Shown: positions 35,038 through 43,373 of the stretch, piece after piece | How the letters are laid out: every line of letters begins with the position of its first letter | How positions within the stretch are numbered: position 1 is the stretch's first letter | Source of the DNA: Candidatus Kapaibacterium sp. | GTDB taxonomy: Bacteria; Bacteroidota; Ignavibacteria; Kapaibacteriales; UBA2268 | Length of the DNA: 64,000 nt | Reading direction: 5' to 3' | NCBI GenBank assembly: GCA_023957315.1 | Contig: JAMLHE010000008.1 | Span: 100,038 to 164,037 of the forward strand | Made by a program: the position numbers and the translations under genes | Notes under the pieces: model-generated | Seen by the model: only the letters and a program-made list of their open reading frames with translations | Database searches by the model: none | What the model was told of the DNA's origin: nothing

Positions 35038-37662
35038 TTACATTAAATTATTTTTACGAAGTAAATCTTTGGTTTTGTTTAGTTCAGCTTCCAAATGTTT
35101 AGCAAATGTTATGTCAATGAAGGTTATTACTAAACCGTCAATTCTGTCATCAAAATTTCTGTAAGGCATAATTCTTACAGTGTACCATTTATTATCGTTG
35201 GTTGCAATGTCCATTTCTTTGAATACCAGTGTTCGGAGAACTTCTTTAGAATGTTCTGCAATTTCGGGATACTGTAACTCCGAAACCATATCAGTAAAAG
35301 GTCGTCCAATATCAGTTGGTCTCAGTTTTATTAATTTAGTTAATTGGTCTGTAAAACGACGGATATTCAATTCTCTATCGAGGAATAATGTTGCAATATC
35401 AGTACTGTTGAGAAGATTTTTCATGTCATTATCTGCTTCAAGATAATCTGCTACACGGATTTGTAATTCGGCATTAACAGTTTGAAGCTCTTCGTTCAGA
35501 CTTTGCATTTCCTCTTTTGATGAAGTTAATTCTTCGTTTGAGGATTGAAGTTCTTCATTTGAGGATTGAAGTTCCTCGTTCAAGGAGCTTAGTTCCTCGT
35601 TCGAAGTTTCCATTTCCTCTCTCAAGGTTTTCAAATCTTCATAAGCGCGGGCAAGTGCTATTTCTAACTCATTCAATGGTAGCAAAGCGTCTGTTTGCCC
35701 GGGTTTTAATTTAGTATAAATCGGTACTCTGTATTCAGGAACTTCTGAAAAAACCACAATAATATTATTTTTTAATAAATCAGGTTTTTCAATTTGTTGT
35801 ACAATAACATCAACCATGTGATAATCTTTTTCAGAACCAACTTTTAAATCATAAATTAAAACAGGCTCATAATTTTGTTTCGCTTTTCGGATAGCTTCAG
35901 GTAGCTTGTGGCTCAAACCTTCCCGAGCCATTATGTAGATATTCATATTAGCTTTTCCGGCAGCAGGCTCTAAATACTTGCCGGTGCGACCTGTAATATA
36001 GATTATATCACCCGAACCACTAATCAGAACGCTTGCCGGTGCATATCTTTGCAGCAATAATTGCTCTGCAAGTGACTGGATACTATCCGGCATCATGTTT
36101 GCTTTTTTTTCATTCATCGGAATTCTTAATTTAGTTAAATAAGAGCTTGGAAAATCTGTAAATATTGATTCTATTTCATTATTAGAGCGTTTCAGCAATT
36201 TCAATTTTGTATCGATTGAGTCAAACATACCTTTTTTGGAACTATCACTTTCAGCAGTGCCGAGAATCATTAATCCACCGACATTTAAACTATAGTAAAA
36301 TAATGACATAAGTTGCTTCTGTAAATCAGGCTCTATATATATAAACAAATTTCTGCATGATAGAATATCTAATTTTGTAAATGGAGGGTCATTGATTATA
36401 TTATGGCTTGCAAAAACAACCATTTCTCGAATATTTGTGTTTATTCTATAGCCGTACTCATTACTTTTAAAATATTTGTCAATTCTATCTAATGAAACAT
36501 TTGTTGCAATGTTCGAAGAATAATTTCCTTTTCGAGCGATATTTATTGCATCATTATCAATATCTGTAGCGAATATTTGCAAATATAGTTTCTTTTTATG
36601 TTTGATTTCTTGATATACTTCATCAAAAATAATAGCCAGAGAATATGCTTCTTCTCCGGTAGAGCAAGCCGGAACCCACGCTCTGAGAATATAACCATCA
36701 GGCAACTCATTGAGCATTTCAGGAAGAACGCTATTTTTAAGCTTATTCCATACTTCAGAATCTCTGAAAAAATTAGTAACTCCTATTAATAATTCTTTGA
36801 AAAGAATATTAATTTCACTCGGATTTTCCTGCAAAAACCTTACGTAATTGGCAATCTTATCAATCTTATGAACACCCATTCGCCGTTCAACTCTGCGGTA
36901 CAGGGTATTCTTTTTATATTGGGAAAAATCATGACCTGTAGATGTGCGAAGCAAATGAACTATTTTCTCGATATTACTTTTATTGGCACCATCAAAGTCA
37001 TTTTTGATAGCATTATTAGTATTAAAATTAATAAAATCTATCAGTTTGCCGGGTAATTCATTAGCCGTGCCTTGAATATCCACAACTACAGAATCAATTG
37101 CACTTCTGGGCATTGCATCAAAAACTGAAGTTGCAGGGTCTTGAACCAAAACAATACCATGCCTTTCCTTGATTGATTTTATACCCTGACTACCATCACT
37201 ACCCATTCCGGATAGAATAACACCGATAGCGTTATTGAGTTGTTCGTCTGCAAGCGAATTGAAAAAGAAATCAATCGGCAATCTCAGCCCGCGTATTTCA
37301 ATCGGCTCTAATAAACGCAGATGACCTTTTACGATTGACATGCTTTTATTGGGTGGAATTACATAGACATGATTGGGTAGTACTTTCATAAGGTCTTCAG
37401 CCTGAGTTACTTTCATATCAGTTGTGCGTTGAAGAATTTCAGGCAACATTCCGACATGATTGGGGTCGAGATGCTGGATGACAATAAATGCCATCCCTAT
37501 ACCGGGGGGAACATTAGAAAAAAATTGCTCAAGTGCTTCTAAGCCACCGGCTGAAGCACCAATGCCTACAACAGGAAAATTATTGAAAGCCGCTTTTTGG
37601 GGTCTTATTTGTTCATCAACAGTAACTGTACTATCTGATTTTTTGAAGCCCGACTTTTTCAT
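35038..37662 (-). CDS. CheB-CheR-PAS chemosensory fusion protein
   Basis: 874 aa. An N-terminal CheB methylesterase domain has the triad Ser 37 (GIGASAGG), His 64 (IQHLDPNH) and Asp 156 (SGMGSDGSQG) but no receiver domain. It is followed by a CheR methyltransferase (about 225-480, with WVPACSTGEEAYSLA), a Glu/Ser-rich coiled coil (about 660-725, repeated NEELQSS) and a PAS domain (about 730-850). It ends at LNKTKDLLRKNNLM without a histidine kinase. No chemotaxis genes are nearby. Many such fusions pass signals to kinases in trans; the role here is unknown. Confidence 0.88.
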   Translation of the reverse strand: MKKSGFKKSDSTVTVDEQIRPQKAAFNNFPVVGIGASAGGLEALEQFFSNVPPGIGMAFIVIQHLDPNHVGMLPEILQRTTDMKVTQAEDLMKVLPNHVYVIPPNKSMSIVKGHLRLLEPIEIRGLRLPIDFFFNSLADEQLNNAIGVILSGMGSDGSQGIKSIKERHGIVLVQDPATSVFDAMPRSAIDSVVVDIQGTANELPGKLIDFINFNTNNAIKNDFDGANKSNIEKIVHLLRTSTGHDFSQYKKNTLYRRVERRMGVHKIDKIANYVRFLQENPSEINILFKELLIGVTNFFRDSEVWNKLKNSVLPEMLNELPDGYILRAWVPACSTGEEAYSLAIIFDEVYQEIKHKKKLYLQIFATDIDNDAINIARKGNYSSNIATNVSLDRIDKYFKSNEYGYRINTNIREMVVFASHNIINDPPFTKLDILSCRNLFIYIEPDLQKQLMSLFYYSLNVGGLMILGTAESDSSKKGMFDSIDTKLKLLKRSNNEIESIFTDFPSSYLTKLRIPMNEKKANMMPDSIQSLAEQLLLQRYAPASVLISGSGDIIYITGRTGKYLEPAAGKANMNIYIMAREGLSHKLPEAIRKAKQNYEPVLIYDLKVGSEKDYHMVDVIVQQIEKPDLLKNNIIVVFSEVPEYRVPIYTKLKPGQTDALLPLNELEIALARAYEDLKTLREEMETSNEELSSLNEELQSSNEELQSSNEELTSSKEEMQSLNEELQTVNAELQIRVADYLEADNDMKNLLNSTDIATLFLDRELNIRRFTDQLTKLIKLRPTDIGRPFTDMVSELQYPEIAEHSKEVLRTLVFKEMDIATNDNKWYTVRIMPYRNFDDRIDGLVITFIDITFAKHLEAELNKTKDLLRKNNLM

Positions 37663-37817
37663 AATTATACTGCTTTAAATATTCGAATGTCTCATAAACT
37701 CTTTAATTTATAAGTTATATTGTTGAAATCTGTTCAATTTGAATTAGAAATAGCTCAATTTTAACGAAATCAAATAAATTACTTTTTTTGATAGACAAAT
37801 TAGCTTTAGATTTATTT
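37663..37817. other. AT-rich non-coding stretch upstream of the CheB-CheR gene
   Basis: 155 nt with no gene and no clear hairpin; it should contain the promoter of the CheB-CheR-PAS gene, but no TAnnTTTG box stands out. Confidence 0.4.
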
Positions 37818-38015
37818 CAAAGCCCGAAGGGCTTAAATGTGAATAACAGTATGTGAAACTTACTGGCAGTGTAATTAACTTAAGCACAAGGTCAAAGCCC
37901 GAAGGGCTTAAATGTGAATAACCGTATGTGAAACCTACGGGCAGTGTAATTAACTTAAGCACAAGGTCAAAGCCCGAAGGGCTTAAATGTGAATAACAGT
38001 ATGTGAAACTTACGG
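37818..38015. repeat. 75-bp tandem repeat, 2.6 copies
   Basis: Units begin at 37818, 37893 and 37968 (the last is 48 bp). Each starts with the hairpin AAGCCC-GAA-GGGCTT, followed by AATGTGAATAAC and a segment ending AACTTAAGCACAAGGT. The copies differ at only a few positions. No protein is supported; open frames seen across it are periodic artefacts. Confidence 0.85.
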
Positions 38016-38046
38016 ATACGAAAGATAATTGGCTGCAAATGCTTTT

Positions 38047-38094
38047 CCCCGCATTTCATACGGGGTTATTGACATTCAAGCCCTTCGGGCTTTG
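38047..38094. repeat. Hairpin CCCCG/CGGGG and inverted copy of the AAGCCCTTCGGGCTT palindrome
   Basis: CCCCG (38047-38051) pairs with CGGGG (38061-38065). At 38078-38094 AAGCCCTTCGGGCTTTG is the inverse of the hairpin starting each 75-bp unit, so the array is closed by an inverted terminal copy. Confidence 0.65.
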
Positions 38095-38127
38095 GACTTC
38101 ACATAGCTATTCTCCCCCACAAAATAA

Positions 38128-38158
38128 AAGTGGCTGCCCTTTGCGAAGGCAGCCACTT
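38128..38158 (-). terminator. Intrinsic terminator of the ccm operon
   Basis: An 11-bp perfect stem (AAGTGGCTGCC / GGCAGCCACTT) with a 9-nt loop. On the minus strand it is followed by TTTTATTTT. It sits 30 nt after the tlpA stop. Confidence 0.8.
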
Positions 38159-38187
38159 GAATATATTTTAAAGTAAAAAATCTTTGA

Positions 38188-38775
38188 TTATGATTTCAAT
38201 ACTTTGTTTATAGATTTCATAAATTGTGCTTTGGCACGCATTCCAACGATTACTTCTTCAATTTTGCCGTCAGCACCAATTATGTATGTAGTCGGAACTG
38301 AACTAATGCCACCATATGCGTTAAAGAGTTCCTTGACTCCAATGAAATTTATGTAATTAATTCCTTGTGCTTTCGAAAAGCTTGTTACTTTTGTCATCGG
38401 GTCACGGTCTCTTTCCATAGCAATGCCGATTACCACAAAATCCTTGTTTCCCAATTCCTTTTGTATTTCAATTATATCGGGTATCTCTTTGCGACAAGGC
38501 GGACACCAAGTACCCCAAAAATTCAAAAATACAACTTTACCTTTGGTGAACTCTGAAAAAGTGGTTTCTTTTCCGTTGTGGGTAAACTTGAAGTTTACGG
38601 GTGTACCGGCTACGTTATTCGGAATCACAGAATTGATTGTCAAAACAATCGGGTCGCCTGCTTTGCTCGTAGCTTGGGCTTGAGTTGTGTTTGTATATGA
38701 AAACACTAATATGGCAGCCACCGCCACTAAGGCAAAGGGCAAGGCAAAAGTCTTTTTAAACTTAGTAACAGACAT
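38188..38775 (-). CDS. TlpA/ResA-type thiol-disulfide oxidoreductase (CcmG-like)
   Basis: 195 aa with a signal anchor (FALPFALVAVAAILVFSYTN) and a thioredoxin domain with WCPPC (Cys 91, Cys 94) and the cis-Pro loop SSVPTTYII. By position at the end of the ccm operon it is probably the CcmG-like reductant that keeps apocytochrome CxxCH cysteines reduced. Last gene before the terminator. Specific CcmG elements were not distinguished from general TlpA. Confidence 0.85.
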   Translation of the reverse strand: MSVTKFKKTFALPFALVAVAAILVFSYTNTTQAQATSKAGDPIVLTINSVIPNNVAGTPVNFKFTHNGKETTFSEFTKGKVVFLNFWGTWCPPCRKEIPDIIEIQKELGNKDFVVIGIAMERDRDPMTKVTSFSKAQGINYINFIGVKELFNAYGGISSVPTTYIIGADGKIEEVIVGMRAKAQFMKSINKVLKS

Positions 38776-38839
38776 TAAATTCTCCTTAAATGATTACAAT
38801 TGTACTTTTAAGACGATTACAAATGAAAACAATTACATA

Positions 38840-41140
38840 TTACTCTTGAGTAATATTATTTTTCCTTCCTTTTGCCGTGTACTTCGAAATCGGTAGCAAA
38901 AATCCTACCACGATTAGAATAGTTCCGAGCCAAACAAGATTGATGAAAGGCTTGATTGTAACATCGAATGTGAAAATTTCCATTGGTTCAGGTTCAGGCA
39001 TTCCTGCCTTTTTGAATACTAAGTGTGCTTTGGTATTTTGGACATCATTCATATCGCGAACGAGTCTAATCATGCTAATTTCAACTTCTGTATCGGGGAT
39101 TTGATACCAATTTGGCTGCGATTCCCAAGTAGTTACGTCCAACATCGAATAAAGCGTGTCCGCTCGTGAACTTTCGTCAGCAAATTGAGTTTTCAAAATA
39201 GTTCCTATTACTGCAGTATTTCCTCTGACGCCTGATACTTGGTCAAAATCAAATCCTGTGATTGAAATTCTGAGACTCGAATCAATCGGCACTAATGTTG
39301 ACTCGGCTTTACGGAGGTATGCTTCTGGTGAAGTATGTGCCGCTTCGACAGCTTTTGGAGCCAGATAAATATCTTTTTCGACTTTTACGAATACGCCGGG
39401 TTCTAAGAATGGTGATTTCCATTCATTAAAATCGCTCCAATAAATAATTGGTCCGACTACTTTTTCTTCATTGCCTTTTTTAATAGATACATTGTATCGG
39501 TATTTCTCTCTGTCTTTGAACTCTTGCTCGATTCTATTTTTCCCGATGAATGTGAAGTCATAACCGAAAGCAGATTTTGTCTGATTTTCAGTCAATCTAA
39601 TTTGCTGAGTGGCTTCATACCCCCCACTTGCAACGGTACCTAAAATCAAGAATGCAACACCAAAGTGAGAAAGGTATGGACCAAGCTTTTTGGGATTTTT
39701 AGCGAGATTTCTAATCAAAAATTCGAGATTTGTGAGAAGTGAGAAAACTGCGGCAAATGTGAGCAAAATGAAATTAAAGCTGTCTAATCCCATGAATGCA
39801 AGCAATACTACGAGTAATGCTGAAGCTATAAATGGAAGTATGATTTTGCCGAATACATCTTTCAAATTGCCAATCATCCATTTTTGGTATAGTGAAAAAC
39901 CGTTGATGAGAAGGAAAACAATTGCAAAGACAGTTCCGAATTTGTCATAGACCGATATTTCGATTGCTACTTTTTGTTGTCCGAATAATTCTGCAACTGC
40001 GGGCCAACTTGTTCCCATAATTACAATAGCAGCCATAGCTAAAATCAGTATCGAACCTAATGTCAAGGAATATTCTTTAGAGAAATCTTTGATAGTGGTT
40101 TTACTCAGATACTTATTAATATCTTTGAATCTATATGCGATATAGAAAATTCCAAGTCCTAAATAGGTGATTTGGAAAAATATCAACATGGTATATACGA
40201 TTGCCCCGGGAGTAACGAATGAGTGAACTGAAGTATCACCTAAGATACCGCTGCGAGTCAAAAACGTTGCATAGACCACAAAAATGAAAGAGAGCATTCC
40301 CAGAATAAGATTCGTTTTGATTAATCCGCCGGTTCGACGCTGAACCATCAAGGTATGCACCAAAGCAACGGCTATCATCCATGGAATAAGTGATGAATTT
40401 TCGACCGGGTCCCAAGCCCAAAAACCACCCCAACCTAATGTTTCGTATGCCCAAAAACCACCGAGCATGATGCCCAAACCTAAGATGGCAGTTCCGGATA
40501 ATGCCCACGGCATCAGAATGTCAATCCAAGTTTTGTATTCTTTTTTGATAAGAGCGGCTAATGCCAATACAAAAGGCACAGCCATCATCGAATAGCCAAT
40601 AAATAGAATCGGCGGATGAATTGTAATCCAATAATTTTGCAAAATCGGATTGAGCCCTCGCCCGTTTGCCGGCATAAACCCGGCTTCGAGTCCTTCGCCT
40701 GAAAATGTTTCCCAAACATAATCGAATGGGCTTTTGAAGATTAAAATCAATGCAATATAGAAAATTATGGATGTGAAGAATCCCATTGCTAATGATTCAT
40801 ATCCATTATTCTTGGTACCGTTTATGAGAAACAGTCCGACGATAGCAAGAACAATCATCCATAGCATGAATGAGCCTTGTTGCCCAGAATAAAAAGAGGC
40901 AACCAAGAAGTAATTCTGCAGTTCGGTGGAAGAATACTCCCAAATATAAGTGAATTGGAAGTTGTGCCCCAAGATGTTGGCAAGCAGATAAATACTTGCT
41001 CCCACGATTCCTGCGGTCATCAAATAGTAAAATATCCTACCTAACTTGCGTAAGTGGTCTTTCTTGTAGGAAACTAAATAGAGAATAGTTGACAGTAAGC
41101 CAAAAAGCACTGTCAAAATGATTAAAATTTTACCAAACAT
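38840..41140 (-). CDS. ccmF: Cytochrome c heme lyase subunit CcmF
   Basis: A 766-aa polytopic protein with the tryptophan-rich heme-handling motif WGGFWAWDPVENSS, conserved His residues in HPPILFIGY and VHTLM, and a large C-terminal extracytoplasmic domain before the last helix (LVWLGTILIVVGFLLPIS). It takes heme from CcmE and attaches it to apocytochrome c. Slightly longer than E. coli CcmF (647 aa). Located between ccmE and tlpA. Confidence 0.93.
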   Translation of the reverse strand: MFGKILIILTVLFGLLSTILYLVSYKKDHLRKLGRIFYYLMTAGIVGASIYLLANILGHNFQFTYIWEYSSTELQNYFLVASFYSGQQGSFMLWMIVLAIVGLFLINGTKNNGYESLAMGFFTSIIFYIALILIFKSPFDYVWETFSGEGLEAGFMPANGRGLNPILQNYWITIHPPILFIGYSMMAVPFVLALAALIKKEYKTWIDILMPWALSGTAILGLGIMLGGFWAYETLGWGGFWAWDPVENSSLIPWMIAVALVHTLMVQRRTGGLIKTNLILGMLSFIFVVYATFLTRSGILGDTSVHSFVTPGAIVYTMLIFFQITYLGLGIFYIAYRFKDINKYLSKTTIKDFSKEYSLTLGSILILAMAAIVIMGTSWPAVAELFGQQKVAIEISVYDKFGTVFAIVFLLINGFSLYQKWMIGNLKDVFGKIILPFIASALLVVLLAFMGLDSFNFILLTFAAVFSLLTNLEFLIRNLAKNPKKLGPYLSHFGVAFLILGTVASGGYEATQQIRLTENQTKSAFGYDFTFIGKNRIEQEFKDREKYRYNVSIKKGNEEKVVGPIIYWSDFNEWKSPFLEPGVFVKVEKDIYLAPKAVEAAHTSPEAYLRKAESTLVPIDSSLRISITGFDFDQVSGVRGNTAVIGTILKTQFADESSRADTLYSMLDVTTWESQPNWYQIPDTEVEISMIRLVRDMNDVQNTKAHLVFKKAGMPEPEPMEIFTFDVTIKPFINLVWLGTILIVVGFLLPISKYTAKGRKNNITQE

Positions 41141-41169
41141 ATATTTTATCTCAGGAAATTTCTGAAAAA

Positions 41170-41571
41170 TTAATTTTTATAAAGTTGTGTTCCTTCCAAT
41201 TCTTCAAACTCGCCTTCGTATTTTGAAGGGCATTTTGTAAGAATGTTGGACGCATGAAAATCGTTACCTTCGAATTTACCTTTGATTACAACCATAGGAG
41301 CAACGTCGAAGTTATTTGGCTTTGAGCCTGTGCTTACCACTCGAGCTTTGTTGCCGAGTTCATCAACCATCGAGAAAGAAAAAGTATTAGCTTCGGAGTT
41401 GTACTCTTGTCCTTCGGTTTGGTCCCATGAACCAATAACTTGGACAACTTTTGCTTTGTCTTTAGCTTCGGGGAAACTTGCATATTCGATTTTAGAAGAA
41501 TCGAAAGAGAATATAGCGAGTGCGGCAAATATTGCTACCGCAACGATTCCGATTATATATTTTGTTTTCAT
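41170..41571 (-). CDS. ccmE: Heme chaperone CcmE, CxxxY variant
   Basis: 133 aa: N-terminal anchor (YIIGIVAVAIFAALAIFSF), then an OB-fold beta barrel. The heme-binding site reads ILTKCPSKYEG (Cys 114, Tyr 118) where E. coli CcmE has His in HxxxY. CcmE with CxxxY is known from archaea and some deltaproteobacteria (so-called System I*). It lies between ccmD and ccmF and is shorter than the E. coli protein (159 aa). The Cys replacement is seen directly; its effect on heme attachment is inferred from those systems. Confidence 0.85.
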   Translation of the reverse strand: MKTKYIIGIVAVAIFAALAIFSFDSSKIEYASFPEAKDKAKVVQVIGSWDQTEGQEYNSEANTFSFSMVDELGNKARVVSTGSKPNNFDVAPMVVIKGKFEGNDFHASNILTKCPSKYEGEFEELEGTQLYKN

Positions 41572-41656
41572 AATTTACCTTAATTTACAATATTACTACA
41601 ATGTAATATAACACATTTTTTCCAACTAAACGCAGAAAATCGTACTGTCAATGCAA

Positions 41657-41801
41657 CTATTCTTTGTTTGTTGCGATTTGTTTTTCCAATTTACTGACTT
41701 TTTTATCTAAAGAGAACATGTAAATACCTAAGCCGAACCATAGAATCAATGCGATTCCAAGTACTACAAAGAGCGAATTATCATGCAGAAATTGTTCCAT
41801 A
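41657..41801 (-). pseudogene. ccmD: CcmD-like small membrane protein with apparent frameshift
   Basis: Reading from ATG 41801 gives MEQFLHDNSLFVVL. After dropping one base in the AAA at 41759-41761 it continues GIALILWFGLGIYMFSLDKK, then VSKLEKQIATNKE and a stop at 41657. Joined, these form a typical 47-aa CcmD (one helix, then a basic tail with VSKLEKQ). As given, the first frame ends early and the second has an upstream stop. Either a sequencing/assembly indel, a real mutation, or recoding at CTT-TGG. Position between ccmC and ccmE supports the identity. Confidence 0.65.
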
Positions 41802-41810
41802 TTAAAATCC

Positions 41811-42872
41811 TTAACTCAATTTATTCTTAATAATGTTCATTCTGACTAAAATATTGAACAGCCAGAAGTAAATGACTGTAAATGCAAACAAAGCCAACCC
41901 AAAGCCCCAAACTAAATTAGTATCCAAAGCACTTGGCTGTGCTGAAACAAGTGGTCCTGCATTGACATCATCGGCAGAGCCGGGATGCAAGCCGCTTGAC
42001 ATTCTTGGCAAAATAAAGACCAAAAAAGGCACTGTAACAAAGGATATGATTGAATAAACTGAGCTGAGTTTGGCTCTACGCTCCGGGTTATCAATCGCAG
42101 CTCTGAGAGCAAAAAATGCTGCATAAATCAATATCAATACAAATATAGACGTTTGACGAGGGTCCCAGTTCCAATATGTACCCCAATTATATTTTGCCCA
42201 CAACATACCCGTTACAGTAGCCAATATTGCGAAAAGGTTGCCTAAGGCTGCAGCAGATGCAGTATTGATGTCCCATTTCAAATCGCCCGATTTCAAATAT
42301 CGAATGGCATATATCATAGACATCAAATAAGCTATTACTGCTATCCAAGCCATTGGCACATGCAGATTCAAGATTTTGATTCGCTCGTCCAAATTGGGAA
42401 CAAAAGGATAATCGAAAAGAGGATTGACATATTTAGTTTCGATAAATTTAATGGCATCGTTCTCTTTGTCGTACCCGGCTTTGATTACTAATTCTGAATC
42501 TTCGGAAAATCCATGTGGAAGTTCTTTAGAATGTATGACCAACTTGCGATTGAAATTCACTACCGAAGGGTCGGAAAGGTCAGCGGGTTTGTCGCCGAAA
42601 TAGACAAACCATTTGCCTGATTGGGCGTCGAAGTAATGATTCTCGGTTTTATTAGTGATATGAAGGTTGAGGCTTTCGTAAAATCCCTCTTTGATATAGC
42701 GAGCAGTAGCAAGATTGCCGGATACAGGCGGTAGAATAGTCAGAATCAGAGCGAATGCGACCATCAGGATTGCGATAACTTTCCACCATAAAGCTTTGGG
42801 TTTAGTGTAACCACCAATTGCAGCGAATAGTGCCGCTAAGATTATAGCCCCAAACATTATAACAAATTTCAT
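41811..42872 (-). CDS. ccmC: Heme exporter/transfer protein CcmC with periplasmic insertion
   Basis: 353 aa. The WWD heme motif is WGTYWNWDPRQTS, and His residues occur in LNLHVPMAW and SGLHPGSADD. Typical CcmC is about 240 aa; here ~110 extra residues (about 60-165, from SGNLATARYIKEG to NPLFDYPFVP) lie between the first two and the later helices and are probably extracytoplasmic. CcmC loads heme onto CcmE. First gene of the leftward ccm unit; no ccmA, ccmB or ccmH is in the window. Confidence 0.88.
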   Translation of the reverse strand: MKFVIMFGAIILAALFAAIGGYTKPKALWWKVIAILMVAFALILTILPPVSGNLATARYIKEGFYESLNLHITNKTENHYFDAQSGKWFVYFGDKPADLSDPSVVNFNRKLVIHSKELPHGFSEDSELVIKAGYDKENDAIKFIETKYVNPLFDYPFVPNLDERIKILNLHVPMAWIAVIAYLMSMIYAIRYLKSGDLKWDINTASAAALGNLFAILATVTGMLWAKYNWGTYWNWDPRQTSIFVLILIYAAFFALRAAIDNPERRAKLSSVYSIISFVTVPFLVFILPRMSSGLHPGSADDVNAGPLVSAQPSALDTNLVWGFGLALFAFTVIYFWLFNILVRMNIIKNKLS

Positions 42873-42878
42873 AAAACC

Positions 42879-42896
42879 TTTGTAAAATTTTACAAA
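42879..42896. promoter_or_regulatory. Perfect 18-bp palindrome upstream of ccmC
   Basis: TTTGTAAAATTTTACAAA ends 7 nt before the ccmC start, overlapping the expected ribosome site region. It shares the core TGTAAAA...TTTTACA with the palindrome before the NlpC gene (13921-13938). A repressor operator is possible; the regulator is unknown. Confidence 0.4.
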
Positions 42897-42935
42897 TACA
42901 TCTCATACAAAATTACGAATATTTAATGATATTAT

Positions 42936-43373
42936 TTAGTTTAAATGCTTCTTTAGGATTAAAGTATTGACAGGATTCTGTTCATTTGAAGGATAGTAAA
43001 GGATTTCGTCCATCACCATAAGCATGATTTTGATGCCAAGCCCTCCTCTTTTGAGCGTTTTGAAATACTCCTCCATATCGGTTTGAAGTACATTCAAAGG
43101 GTCAAAGGGTGTTGCATTGTCCAAAATTTTGATGATGAAGTCCTTATCTGATGAATCAATTTCAACGCAGAGTAGTTTTGAGGCATCTTTTCGGTAAGCG
43201 TGTTCAATCAAATTTGAGCAGGCTTCGTCCACCGCAAGCACTATTTTATTGCAATCGCCATCGCCGAAACCGAAGACTTCAGCTTTAGATTTGACAAAGT
43301 CACGAATACGCGAAAGTTCAACTGCGTCACCAGCCGTACAAATAGAGTTGTTATGTGAATTATCAGCTTTCAT
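42936..43373 (-). CDS. RsbW/SpoIIAB-like serine kinase (anti-sigma type)
   Basis: A 145-aa HATPase_c-2 domain protein with the N-box LAVDEACSNLIEHAY, the G1 region ILDNATPFDP and G2 GGLGIKIM. Such kinases phosphorylate a STAS-domain antagonist, and that partner is encoded just upstream (4-nt overlap). No cognate sigma factor or PP2C phosphatase is in the window, so the output is open. Confidence 0.85.
   Translation of the reverse strand: MKADNSHNNSICTAGDAVELSRIRDFVKSKAEVFGFGDGDCNKIVLAVDEACSNLIEHAYRKDASKLLCVEIDSSDKDFIIKILDNATPFDPLNVLQTDMEEYFKTLKRGGLGIKIMLMVMDEILYYPSNEQNPVNTLILKKHLN

Noticed and set aside
37818..38015. CRISPR or coding interpretation of the 75-bp repeats
   Set aside because: Whole units are near-identical with no variable spacers, and the open frame across them only reflects the period.
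41657..41801. Programmed frameshifting as the firm explanation for ccmD
   Set aside because: No downstream stop or stimulator is visible; a one-base indel is simpler, so recoding is kept only as a possibility.
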